Assembly (NCBI GenBank): GCA_040221415.1
Contig: JAVKEN010000009.1
Span: 21,753-85,752 of the forward strand
Length of the DNA: 64,000 nt
Direction: 5' to 3'
Source: JAVKEN01 sp040221415
GTDB taxonomy: Bacteria > Pseudomonadota > Alphaproteobacteria > Rickettsiales > JABSSG01
Shown: one piece after another, positions 1 through 8,712 of the stretch
Layout of the letters: every line of letters starts with the position of its first letter
How positions within the stretch are numbered: position 1 is the first letter of the stretch
The notes under the pieces: generated by a model
Database searches by the model: none
What the model saw: only the letters and a program-made list of their open reading frames with translations
Told to the model about the DNA's origin: nothing
Program-made: the position numbers and the translations under genes

Positions 1-213
1 GAAGCTAAAGCTGCCGCTGAGGCTGCTGAAGCAAAAAAAGCTGAAGAAGCTGCAGCTGCTCCACAAGAAGAAGCGGCTCCTGCTGAAGAAGCTCCTGCTG
101 AAGCAAAAGCCGAAGTGAAAACAGAAGCAAAACCTGAAGAAGTTCAGGCAGATGAAGGTGGAGCTCCTGCTGAAGCTGAAGCAACTGAGAAAAAAGAAGA
201 CACAAAAGAATAG
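1..213 (+). CDS. C-terminal tail of an Ala/Glu-rich protein (partial; possibly ribosomal protein S16)
   Basis: Frame 1 is open from the window edge to a TAG stop and encodes 70 residues made almost only of Ala, Glu, Lys and Pro. The start lies outside the window. Alphaproteobacterial S16 and some other ribosomal proteins often carry such charged Ala-rich tails, so rpsP is one candidate, but no folded domain is visible and the identity is a guess. The reading frame is supported by the consistent Ala/Glu codon pattern and by the same-strand HIG1 and gltX genes that follow. The antisense Leu/Gln frame is a shadow of this composition. Confidence 0.6.
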   Translation, partial: EAKAAAEAAEAKKAEEAAAAPQEEAAPAEEAPAEAKAEVKTEAKPEEVQADEGGAPAEAEATEKKEDTKE

Positions 214-279
214 ATTTAATCTATTTTACATTCCATTTAGATTTCTGATATGTTATCTTCCATGAAAACTGGTTAGTTT

Positions 280-471
280 ATGGGATTGTTTAACCTATTA
301 ATTATTTTACTAATGATTTTGGTAATGTCGGTTGTAGTAATCGGCGTATCAAAATTAAGTTCTGATAAGAAAGACAGTAAAGAAAAGCAAAATAAGTTAA
401 TGGCGCTTCGAGTAGGTCTGCAAGCAATTGTTATAATTTTAATCGGTGCGATATATTATTTCTCTAAATAA
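280..471 (+). CDS. HIG1-domain twin-transmembrane small protein
   Basis: This 63-residue protein has two hydrophobic segments (about residues 4-24 and 45-60) joined by a short Lys/Asp-rich loop. The second segment begins with an LRVGLQ motif that resembles the conserved Arg/Gln signature of the HIG1 (hypoxia-induced) family. In mitochondria, HIG1 proteins such as Rcf1 associate with cytochrome oxidase and respiratory supercomplexes; small alphaproteobacterial members are assumed to do something similar in the inner membrane, but this is inference. It starts with ATG and ends 2 bases before the gltX start, so co-expression with gltX and mutL is likely. The family call rests on size, topology and the motif. 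Confidence 0.65.
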   Translation: MGLFNLLIILLMILVMSVVVIGVSKLSSDKKDSKEKQNKLMALRVGLQAIVIILIGAIYYFSK

Positions 472-473
472 AA

Positions 474-1814
474 ATGATTAGAACAAGATTTGCCCCTAGC
501 CCTACTGGTTTATTACATGTTGGTAATGTTAGAACTGCTTTGATCAACTGGCTTTTTGCCAAAAATGCTGGTGGCGAGTTTATGCTACGTATCGATGATA
601 CTGATACAGTAAGGTCAAAAGAGGAATTTACTCAGCAAATCAAAGAAGACCTAATATGGTTAGGTATGAAATGGGATCTTTCCGAACACCAGAAAAATCG
701 CCTTGAAAGATATGAAGAAATAAAAAAAATGCTAGTAGATAAGGGTTTGCTTTACCCTTGCTATGAAACTCCTGAAGAATTAGATATAAAAAGGAAGATT
801 CAGCTTGGCCAGGGAAAGCCACCTATATATGACAGGGCTGCTCTTAACCTTTCTCAGGAGAAGTTAGAGCAATATAAACAAGAAGGCAGACAACCTCATT
901 ACAGATTTAAGCTGGAAAACTCAAAAGTTGAATGGGATGATTTAGTACGCGGCAAAACTGTTTATGAATCTATGTCTATGTCTGATCCTATTCTAATTAG
1001 AGGTGATGGTAGCTGGACATATATGCTTTGTTCAGTTGTAGATGATATTGATTTTGAAATTTCGCATGTAATCCGTGGTGAAGATCACGTGAGCAATACA
1101 GCAATTCATATCCAGCTTTTTAAGGCTTTGGGTCATAAACCACCAACTTTTGCGCATCTACCAAGAATCACAACTAAAAATGCTGAGATATCCAAAAGGA
1201 CTGGTGGGTTCGATATTATGTCTCTTCGGAAAGAAGAAGAAATTGAAGCAATGACCATTGTGAATTTCCTAGCTAAAATTGGCACTTCTGAACCCCCATC
1301 ATCATATACTTCAATTGAACCCATCATTAAAGAATTTGATATTGGAAAATTCCATAAAAGCCCAACAAATTATGATGAAAAAGATTTAATCAGAATTAAC
1401 CATAAAATTATCTCTGAATATAATTTCGATGATGTTTCAGGTGAGTTCAAGAAACTACAACTTGATATCGATGCAAAATTTTGGGAAGCAATTAAACATA
1501 ATTTAGAAAAATTATCTGATGCTGCATTATGGTATAAAATATGCGAACAAGACATCACACCATTAATAGATGTCAGTGATAAAGAATTCCTCCAACAAGC
1601 TTCTTCTTGTCTGCCTACTGGCAATTGGGATAATGAAACTTGGAGCAAGTGGATTGCAGAAATTAAAAATATATCTGATCGCAAAGGTAAAGATTTATTC
1701 ATGCCAATTAGAAAAGCTCTTACTTCTATAGAGCATGGTCCAGAATTGAAATATATTCTACCACTCATTGGAGAGCAAAAAGCAAAATTGAGACTTTCTG
1801 GAGAAGTTACGTAA
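474..1814 (+). CDS. gltX: Glutamate--tRNA ligase
   Basis: This class I aminoacyl-tRNA synthetase charges tRNA-Glu, and often tRNA-Gln, in bacteria lacking GlnRS. At the N-terminus it shows PSPTGLLHVGNVRTAL, the family's HIGH-type signature, followed by the LRIDDTD motif. A KMSKS-type loop reads EISKRTGG at about residue 238, resembling the alphaproteobacterial variant (LSKRLGS). Its 446 residues are slightly shorter than the usual 460-490. The stop overlaps the mutL start by one base (TAATG), indicating translational coupling. Rickettsiales usually carry two GltX paralogues; whether this copy charges Glu-tRNA-Gln cannot be decided here. Confidence 0.96.
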   Translation: MIRTRFAPSPTGLLHVGNVRTALINWLFAKNAGGEFMLRIDDTDTVRSKEEFTQQIKEDLIWLGMKWDLSEHQKNRLERYEEIKKMLVDKGLLYPCYETPEELDIKRKIQLGQGKPPIYDRAALNLSQEKLEQYKQEGRQPHYRFKLENSKVEWDDLVRGKTVYESMSMSDPILIRGDGSWTYMLCSVVDDIDFEISHVIRGEDHVSNTAIHIQLFKALGHKPPTFAHLPRITTKNAEISKRTGGFDIMSLRKEEEIEAMTIVNFLAKIGTSEPPSSYTSIEPIIKEFDIGKFHKSPTNYDEKDLIRINHKIISEYNFDDVSGEFKKLQLDIDAKFWEAIKHNLEKLSDAALWYKICEQDITPLIDVSDKEFLQQASSCLPTGNWDNETWSKWIAEIKNISDRKGKDLFMPIRKALTSIEHGPELKYILPLIGEQKAKLRLSGEVT

Positions 1815-3634
1815 TGTCGATAATAAGAGAATTATCACCAGTTACTATTAGCAGAATTGCAGCAGGAGAAGTTGTCGAAAGACCAGCATCAGTTATTAAA
1901 GAGTTAGTGGAAAATTCCCTCGACGCTGGAGCAGATGAAATAACCATTACAATAGAAAATGCCGGCAAAAACCTCATTATTGTTGAAGATAACGGTTGTG
2001 GCATGGATAAAGAAGATATCTCTCTTGCTGTTGAAAGACATGCTACCTCGAAATTAATTGATAATGATCTTCTAAATATTAAAACTTTTGGCTTTAGGGG
2101 AGAGGCTTTGCCATCTGTCGGCTCGGTTAGTCGCCTGACAATAAAATCTAAGCCGGCTCATTCAGAAAATGGCTGGTGTATTACAGTTGCCGGAGGCGAA
2201 AAAACTCCAACCATGCCAGCAATGCTGAATACTGGAACTGTTGTTGAAGTAAGAGACTTATTTTTTGCTACTCCTGCAAGGTTAAAGTTTTTAAGAACTG
2301 AAAGAACTGAAATCCAACATATTACGGATATTATAAAAAGAATGGCTTTGGTAAATCCTCAAGTCAAATTTACTTTCAGATCTGACGACAAAGAAATCTT
2401 TTCTTTTCAGAAAGAAATAGACTTAGTTGACCCTTACTTTAAAAGAATAGAAAAAGTAATGGGTAAAGAATTTGCTGAGAATTCAATTAATGTAAATATT
2501 GAGAAAGATAATATTAAAATTAAAGGATATATCAGCTTGCCAACTTATAATAGAGGTACTTCAAGCGACACTTATTTATATATTAATGGAAGAGCTGTAA
2601 AAGATAAGCTATTACACACTGCTTTAAGAGTAGCTTATCAAGATTTTATTAGCTCTCATCGATATCCTGTAGCAGCTCTATTTCTAGAAGTGCCATTCGA
2701 ATATGTCGACGTAAATGTCCACCCATCAAAAACAGAAGTTAGATTCCGCGATGTGCCTCTGGTTAGAAATATAGTTATTTCCGGACTAAAAAAAGCTGTT
2801 TATGAAAAAGGACAAAAAACATCATCGACTATCGCAAGCGATACTTTGAACTATGTTCAGAGAAATATGGGAAGCGCGCCCTCTGCTTCGCCCTCCATGT
2901 TCAGTAGACCGCCAAATTCAACGCACTCTTTTTCAGCGCCAAGACAAGAATCTATAAATTCAGCAAATCAGTTCTTTGAACCAGTTGCACAGGACTTCTC
3001 TTCTAAAACAAGCAATGAAACTTATGCTAGTCATCAAGAAGCTGGGGCTAATAGTTATCCACTTGGCGCCGCCATGTGCCAAATGCATGAAACTTATATT
3101 GTTTCGCAAACTAATGATAGTATTGTTATTACTGATCAACATGCAGCTCATGAACGTTTAGTTTATGAGAGCCTCAAAAATGATATTTTAAATAACGAAG
3201 TAGAAAAGCAAAGATTATTGATTCCTGAAATTATCGAAATTGATGAATATAATTTGGATAAGATTCTAGCAATTAAAGAGGATTTATTAAAGCTTGGTTT
3301 GAATGTTGAAAAGCTGACCGATACCTCAATTGTGATTCACGAAATACCCCATATTCTGGGCAATTGCAATACAAAAAAATTAGTTCAAGATATTGTTGAT
3401 GACTTAATTGAGTTTGATCGGAATGTAACTTTTAAAGAATTGCTAAATCATGTGCTTGGAACCTATGCTTGTCATCACAGTATAAGATCTGGAAGAAAGA
3501 TGAATACCACCGAAATGAACTCTTTGCTTAGGGAAATGGAAGCAACCCCTCATTCAGGTCAATGTAATCATGGCCGTCCTACTTATATCGAACTAAAGTT
3601 AAAGGACATAGAGAAATTATTTGGGAGAAGTTAG
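1814..3634 (+). CDS. mutL: DNA mismatch repair protein MutL
   Basis: MutL links MutS mismatch recognition to strand processing. The N-terminal GHKL ATPase is clear: ELVENSLDAGA (Glu30, Asn34), DNGCGM (59-64) and TFGFRGEAL. A Ser/Pro/Asn-rich linker at about residues 345-410 precedes the C-terminal dimerisation domain. That domain carries DQHAAHERLVYE at residues 441-452, which fits the metal-binding DQHA(X)2E(X)4E motif of nicking MutL proteins, so this MutL is expected to be an endonuclease acting without MutH. At 606 residues it has normal length. It is coupled to gltX by a TAATG overlap, and its last 18 bases overlap the opposite-strand pentapeptide gene. Confidence 0.96.
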   Translation: MSIIRELSPVTISRIAAGEVVERPASVIKELVENSLDAGADEITITIENAGKNLIIVEDNGCGMDKEDISLAVERHATSKLIDNDLLNIKTFGFRGEALPSVGSVSRLTIKSKPAHSENGWCITVAGGEKTPTMPAMLNTGTVVEVRDLFFATPARLKFLRTERTEIQHITDIIKRMALVNPQVKFTFRSDDKEIFSFQKEIDLVDPYFKRIEKVMGKEFAENSINVNIEKDNIKIKGYISLPTYNRGTSSDTYLYINGRAVKDKLLHTALRVAYQDFISSHRYPVAALFLEVPFEYVDVNVHPSKTEVRFRDVPLVRNIVISGLKKAVYEKGQKTSSTIASDTLNYVQRNMGSAPSASPSMFSRPPNSTHSFSAPRQESINSANQFFEPVAQDFSSKTSNETYASHQEAGANSYPLGAAMCQMHETYIVSQTNDSIVITDQHAAHERLVYESLKNDILNNEVEKQRLLIPEIIEIDEYNLDKILAIKEDLLKLGLNVEKLTDTSIVIHEIPHILGNCNTKKLVQDIVDDLIEFDRNVTFKELLNHVLGTYACHHSIRSGRKMNTTEMNSLLREMEATPHSGQCNHGRPTYIELKLKDIEKLFGRS

Positions 3635-6600
3635 ACCAGCTGATGCTGCGCTCGCTCTAGATTCCCTTAAAGATTTTACAAAATTTTTCTTAGGTTTCTT
3701 AACTTTTACAGATTCTATACCTAGTACCTCTGCTCCACTTCTTTCAGCTGCTTTTACAATAATTTCGAGTTGGTCTCCAGAAATTGTAGCCCCTTCCAAG
3801 TTAATACTACCTCTTATTTCTATATCTTTTAACCTAACTTCATATAAGTCAGCTCCTTTAAATGAACAATCTTCTAAAGTCACAGAAGAAAATTCGGCCA
3901 TTTTTAGTTTAACCCTTTCAAAACTAGTATGAACAAAAGACGATTTCCAGATGTTTGCTTTAGTGAGGTCAGATTCAGCAAACGTTACGTCTAGTATTTC
4001 AGAATTGACTATATGACTATTTGTGAGATTGACATCATTTAGTTTACTGTTACTTGATATCTTAACATTATCTAAAACAACATCTGTCATGTTACTACGT
4101 GACAAATCAACATCACCTATTTCTGTACCAACGAAACTAGCATCTGTCAGAATAGAAGAATGAATATCGCAACCTTCAATCCCCCCCCTTTTGAACTCCA
4201 TGCAGTCTCCATAAAAATGCGGCATCATTACAGACTCGAAAGTTGTGTCAGCAAATTTAGCATGATCAAAATTTGGACCTAGAAACTTAAAGGCTGGAAT
4301 ATCTTCTTCGCGCTCTCCACTTAATTCACATCTACTAAATTTTACATTTGTGAATTTACTAGAAGAGCAGTTAAATCTAGCGGACTTTATACCAGAAAAT
4401 TCTATTCCCTCTTCTTTTGCACCAATAGTGCCGTAAGAAAAATCAGCAACTTCCCCTGCAAACACTCTTTCACCAATATCAACAACTCCACCTCTACCCA
4501 TCAATCTCACGGTCTCTGCCATTTTCTCCATAGATCCAACATGTGCGAAATGATAAGGTAGCGCTTCCACCTCAACAGACGGTCCTCCCTTAGACAAAAA
4601 CTTTGTAACCACTGGGACTAGCGAATTTAGATCTTTTTCAAGTGTTATTAACTTATCTTTAGATATTTTATTCGCTAGATGCTCAAGTAATTTCTGTTTA
4701 AATTCATGAGCACTGTCTATCGTGGCAATTTCCCGAATTAAAGAATGAGACTTAGTTTCTTCTAATATCTCAAGAACATTATATAGCGATTTAAACATAG
4801 TCTCTAAATCACCTCTGCTTATATCAACATCAAAGACAAAAGAAACCACATCTATTAAATTCTGATTAAGAATAACATTACCCTCAGCATCTCTTAATGG
4901 ATTTCCATCTTCATCACGCATTGCTATGTTTTTTCTAAGCACTTTGTTTTCAACAAGATTGTAGAGTACATCAGCCCTAGATCTTTTAAGATCATCGCTT
5001 TTTCGCCATACAGAGTAATAATTTAAATCATTAAGAACCGGAAGGATATGTCTCCATAAATTTCGATTCCTAAATAATTTAAGCGCAAATGTAATTGCTT
5101 GTTTTATACTCCAACATTCAATACTGCGACCAGCTTTTGTAGTATTATAAAAATATGGCTTTGCAAAACTAGGCACTGTCTTTTCGAAAACTTCTCTGAT
5201 TTTTCTACCAATCCTTGTAGGCCTTCTATTTTTAGATGGGTCAAAAAGGCTTGCAAAGAATGGCTCGGTAAAAATGAAATTAAAAATGCTCTCGCCAGCT
5301 CTAACTCTTTCTGGATGACCTGATAATGTTTCGCCAATATCCTGCGTTTTTGGCCTTTTGAACAATCTATCTCTGAACTTAAATTTAGGGTCGTGCTTCA
5401 CTTGGTCAACAAGCTCTCGGAGTTTGTCATTCAATCTTTCAGAGCTGACATGCGGCCTAGTTTCAGCACTAGAGAAAAACCCCCCGCCAACTTCGTTATA
5501 AGATAAAGTTGTTTTGATTTGATCCCAGCATTCTAAGAAAAGTTTAGACGATTCAGGACTTTCATCTATAACCGTTAAAAATGTTTCCACCTCTTCTTGG
5601 CTGTCACATGATTCCCATATTGCATTATAAAAACTATCTTCCAGATGTTTAAAGAACTGCTTGTCTTCAATCTTTCCACTTTGACCACGTAATAAATCCT
5701 CTTTGATTTTCTTCTGATTATTTCTGACAAATCTGAAAACCTGTTTTCTTTGTTCCAATTCATCACCGGACCTAATTGCATGTTGTTCTCTCTGAAGCAC
5801 AACAACTCTAAGATCGCTAAGGTCCAAATCATCCGAATGAATTCCTGATAAGTCCAAGAGTGTAGTTTCACCAATGATTTTACAGTTAATTTTTGGTTGT
5901 TCACCATGCTTGTTAGCTTCCCGCAAAGAAGGAATCATGGTTTGGAAAGTCTCAACATCGATCTCTGCGCCATCAAAATCAACTCCCTCATCAAAAGTTG
6001 CTAAGCTAAAATCACAGTTATGTATTTTAGACCTCGAAAAATCTACATTAGCAATTTTTGCGAAAGAAAAATCAAAGCCTTGAAACTTTAAAGAATTACA
6101 ATCAACATCTGCTATATCAATTCCTGCAAGAGATTTCTTTCTTACGTAATGATCAACATAACTGTCTAAAAAGAATGTCGCTTCTTTATCAGGGTCGGAC
6201 CTATATCGCCTAAAAAATTCAGATAAATCACCCGATTCTCTAGATTGCGTAATTAAGCTCTTAAAAGCCTTTATACCAGCTTCCTGATATTTTTCTTTAT
6301 GCATTCTATCATCAGGATTTGCTGTAGCAATCAAAGCAGTCTCTACAATAATGTCAGGATTCATAGCTGCTAAATCAGTAAAGGAATTAACAACATCTTC
6401 TATAGCATCAGTAATATGCTGGCCGCCTTTTTTTTCTGAAGCAACAAGTATTTGCTCTTGTAGCATTGTAACAGAAGTAATTTCTTTCTCATGAATAAAC
6501 TGCTGCAAAACTCCAACCACATTTACCAATTTCTCTACAGTTTCTTCAGACCTTCTTGCAATTCTTTGCTTCTGAATCGGATCTTTTACTCCAGATAAAA

Positions 6601-6967
6601 AACTTTGCGTTAGAACAGAAGTAAAAATTTTAGAATTATCCTTTAATAATTTTAAGGCCTCGGGTTCATTCAATATTTCTAATATTGCCTCACTAGTATT
6701 TGAACGTATGTAGTTATATTTCGCATATAAAGTGCCCAATTCTCCTGAGACACCTGAAACAGCACCTCCCAATCCACCAATAATTCCAGCTACTCCTCTC
6801 ACGCTAGAGAAGCTCCTTGATGCAATCCTTGAAAGAGAAAATTCCTCTCCAAGCCTTTCAGAGGTTGTGCCATCTCTGACTGAAGATTCAGCAACAGCTG
6901 ACTCAATAGTTTCAGCATTCGATGACGCTAACCTATTTAATGCAATTAATATATTCTTAAAATTCAT
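3617..6967 (-). CDS. Very large pentapeptide-repeat protein of unknown function
   Basis: The protein has about 1116 residues. A Ser/Gly-rich N-terminus with a hydrophobic GVAGIIGGLGGAVSG stretch is followed by a helical region, a short pentapeptide block (about residues 288-335, FDFSFAKIANVDFS type), a roughly 500-residue non-repeat middle, and a long second pentapeptide block (about 855-1060). It ends in a basic Ser-rich tail. Pentapeptide blocks fold as right-handed quadrilateral beta-helices; the function here is unknown. A GTG 15 bases upstream (6982) is possible, but the ATG at 6967 follows an AAAAGG and is preferred. The gene overlaps the mutL 3' end by 18 bases. A host-directed or envelope role is inference only. 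Confidence 0.85.
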   Translation of the reverse strand: MNFKNILIALNRLASSNAETIESAVAESSVRDGTTSERLGEEFSLSRIASRSFSSVRGVAGIIGGLGGAVSGVSGELGTLYAKYNYIRSNTSEAILEILNEPEALKLLKDNSKIFTSVLTQSFLSGVKDPIQKQRIARRSEETVEKLVNVVGVLQQFIHEKEITSVTMLQEQILVASEKKGGQHITDAIEDVVNSFTDLAAMNPDIIVETALIATANPDDRMHKEKYQEAGIKAFKSLITQSRESGDLSEFFRRYRSDPDKEATFFLDSYVDHYVRKKSLAGIDIADVDCNSLKFQGFDFSFAKIANVDFSRSKIHNCDFSLATFDEGVDFDGAEIDVETFQTMIPSLREANKHGEQPKINCKIIGETTLLDLSGIHSDDLDLSDLRVVVLQREQHAIRSGDELEQRKQVFRFVRNNQKKIKEDLLRGQSGKIEDKQFFKHLEDSFYNAIWESCDSQEEVETFLTVIDESPESSKLFLECWDQIKTTLSYNEVGGGFFSSAETRPHVSSERLNDKLRELVDQVKHDPKFKFRDRLFKRPKTQDIGETLSGHPERVRAGESIFNFIFTEPFFASLFDPSKNRRPTRIGRKIREVFEKTVPSFAKPYFYNTTKAGRSIECWSIKQAITFALKLFRNRNLWRHILPVLNDLNYYSVWRKSDDLKRSRADVLYNLVENKVLRKNIAMRDEDGNPLRDAEGNVILNQNLIDVVSFVFDVDISRGDLETMFKSLYNVLEILEETKSHSLIREIATIDSAHEFKQKLLEHLANKISKDKLITLEKDLNSLVPVVTKFLSKGGPSVEVEALPYHFAHVGSMEKMAETVRLMGRGGVVDIGERVFAGEVADFSYGTIGAKEEGIEFSGIKSARFNCSSSKFTNVKFSRCELSGEREEDIPAFKFLGPNFDHAKFADTTFESVMMPHFYGDCMEFKRGGIEGCDIHSSILTDASFVGTEIGDVDLSRSNMTDVVLDNVKISSNSKLNDVNLTNSHIVNSEILDVTFAESDLTKANIWKSSFVHTSFERVKLKMAEFSSVTLEDCSFKGADLYEVRLKDIEIRGSINLEGATISGDQLEIIVKAAERSGAEVLGIESVKVKKPKKNFVKSLRESRASAASAGLTSPK

Positions 6968-7032
6968 AAACCTTTTACCCACTAGCTATACTTAAATTAT
7001 AACTTATGGATAAATATATACGAAGATAAATT

Positions 7033-7551
7033 TTATTGCTTTACGGTGATACTCTCAGAAAGTATTTTCGAGTTCGGAACCAAATATTTATTATTCTTTT
7101 TCCTGAGCGAGGTGTGACGCATATCAATATTGACTATCTCACCTTCAACGCTACCTATTGTTACAAAGTCTCCTACTTTAAAAGGGCGGTATAAAATGAT
7201 CATCATACCCGACAAAGCATTAGCAATAACATCTTTGAATGCGTATCCCACTGCAAATCCTATTAACCCTAATTGCAAAATAAATGCTCTTACGTCAATC
7301 CCAAGATGATTCATTGCAGCAATGATTCCAGAAAAAATGACAAATAAATTAATTAACTTCCTAATCAACCTAACAACTATTTTTCTATCTTTAGTTAGCT
7401 TAGATGCAAACACATTGCTGACAATAGTTACAATAAAAGTCGTAGCATAAAAAAAGAGGAAAATAGCTCCAGATGCAAGCAGACTTTTGCCTACATTATG
7501 CAACTGTTCAACGGAAATATTAATTGAAAAAAAGTCAACGTTATTCATCAT
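7033..7551 (-). CDS. Minimal MscS-family mechanosensitive ion channel
   Basis: The 172 residues contain the pore-lining third helix and beta domain of MscS: a hydrophobic LGLIGFAVGYAFKDVIANAL stretch followed by LYRPFKVGDFVTIG and a short beta segment (VEGEIVNIDMRHTSLR). Two further hydrophobic segments precede these. The chain stops just after VPNSKILSESI, so it lacks the alpha/beta cytoplasmic vestibule that makes E. coli MscS about 286 residues. Only about 65 bases follow before the next gene start, so the rest is absent rather than split off. The expected role is pressure release at the inner membrane during osmotic downshift. Two adjacent ATG codons can serve as start. Confidence 0.85.
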   Translation of the reverse strand: MMNNVDFFSINISVEQLHNVGKSLLASGAIFLFFYATTFIVTIVSNVFASKLTKDRKIVVRLIRKLINLFVIFSGIIAAMNHLGIDVRAFILQLGLIGFAVGYAFKDVIANALSGMMIILYRPFKVGDFVTIGSVEGEIVNIDMRHTSLRKKNNKYLVPNSKILSESITVKQ

Positions 7552-7592
7552 AAGAATAATACTATATCAGGAATACAGGATTTCAAACCAAA

Positions 7593-8504
7593 TTAATGGA
7601 TTTTGTTACTCTGATTGACTAAAGATAGGCTTGGAGTTGTATTTTCACCGCCCTGAAGTGCATCGTAATTTATCACCTGGACTATTTCTCTTTCTTCGCT
7701 GTTTAATACTTTTTTACTAAGCAGCTTTTCAAATTCATAACTAGACATTAATCCATTAAAAAACTTTTCTTCTATTTTCCTTACTCGGCGATACGGCTTG
7801 TCCATAATAAGCAAAATAAATCCTAGCAGAATACCTGACATACATAAAGATATGGCAATTAATGATAGTCCTTGAAAATAGACTAAGCTAAAGAAGGATA
7901 ATAATATCAAAAAAGAAAACCCTATCAATGCTGATTTTCTTATGTTATTTGCAATTCTAAACGATTTTACAAACGCTTTAACCATATTCATTGGCTTCTT
8001 TGCTGAGTACTTGCGTAGTAGACTCTCTATATCTGGCTTAAAATTCTTTTCTGCTATCGAAAGAGGTGACTCATGATTTTCATTTAAAAAATTTGTTTTA
8101 GCTCCCGAGATTAAGAGATATTCAACAATTTCTTTATTTCCGTAGTCCACAGCATAATGCAAAGCAGTATTCCCAAACCTGTCTCTTGCATCAATATCGG
8201 GCTTCATTTGAACTATTTCTTTTACAGCATCTAAATTGTCCGTCTTTACCACTAAATGTAATGGCGTTTCACCATGACAATCGCTAAAGTTACATTGAGC
8301 ACCATGCACCTTCAAAAGATGAATAGCCCTTTGATTTCCTTTCATAGCAGCAAAATGCAGAGGAGTAGACCCGTTGTCATCGGGTATATTGTATGGTGCA
8401 CGATTCGCTAATAACTCTTTTATAGCGACTACGTTACCCTCAAACACTGCAGAATGCAGCGCATATTTATCATCTTTACGAATCATATATTTTTGTGTAT
8501 TCAA
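7593..8504 (-). CDS. Ankyrin-repeat protein with C-terminal membrane hairpin
   Basis: The 303-residue protein opens with about five ankyrin repeats (residues 14-165; typical GSTPLHFAAMKGN, GETPLHLVVK and GNTALHYAVDYGN cores). Two adjacent hydrophobic segments follow at about 190-235 (LIGFSFLILLSFFSLV and ISLCMSGILLGFILLIM), then a soluble tail of about 65 residues. There is no signal peptide, so the ankyrin part probably faces the cytoplasm unless it is exported by another route. Ankyrin proteins bind partner proteins, and in intracellular bacteria many are effectors; the membrane anchor makes a bacterial envelope role equally plausible. It diverges from brnQ across a palindromic intergenic region. 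Confidence 0.85.
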   Translation of the reverse strand: MNTQKYMIRKDDKYALHSAVFEGNVVAIKELLANRAPYNIPDDNGSTPLHFAAMKGNQRAIHLLKVHGAQCNFSDCHGETPLHLVVKTDNLDAVKEIVQMKPDIDARDRFGNTALHYAVDYGNKEIVEYLLISGAKTNFLNENHESPLSIAEKNFKPDIESLLRKYSAKKPMNMVKAFVKSFRIANNIRKSALIGFSFLILLSFFSLVYFQGLSLIAISLCMSGILLGFILLIMDKPYRRVRKIEEKFFNGLMSSYEFEKLLSKKVLNSEEREIVQVINYDALQGGENTTPSLSLVNQSNKIH

Positions 8505-8510
8505 CCTAGT

Positions 8511-8563
8511 AATAGTTAATTATTACCCATAATGGTTAATAAATAGTTAATATATTAACTATT
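8511..8563. promoter_or_regulatory. Palindrome and direct repeats between divergent ankyrin and brnQ genes
   Basis: A perfect 22-base palindrome (8542-8563) has the half-site AATAGTTAATA. Its first ten bases (AATAGTTAAT) also occur as a direct copy at 8511-8520, 31 bases upstream, close to three helical turns, and a related GGTTAAT lies between them (8534-8540). The block sits next to the ankyrin gene start and upstream of brnQ, which is where an operator for a divergent promoter would be. No regulator is identified. The region is very A+T-rich, which lowers the weight of each repeat, but a 22-base perfect palindrome remains notable. Confidence 0.45.
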
Positions 8564-8712
8564 GCTGTAATTTTATTTATTTGCATGATAGATATGCTCC
8601 ACAGACATCAAAAAATTAAACTGAATGTATAAAAATAGCATTACCTCACTTTTATGTTGATTTAGATAATTTAGAATAATAGTTTGTTGTCTTGGATTTA
8701 AATAAATTAATA

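Noticed and set aside
6967..6982. GTG start 15 bases upstream for the giant pentapeptide protein
   Set aside because: No ribosome site precedes it; the ATG at 6967 follows AAAAGG.
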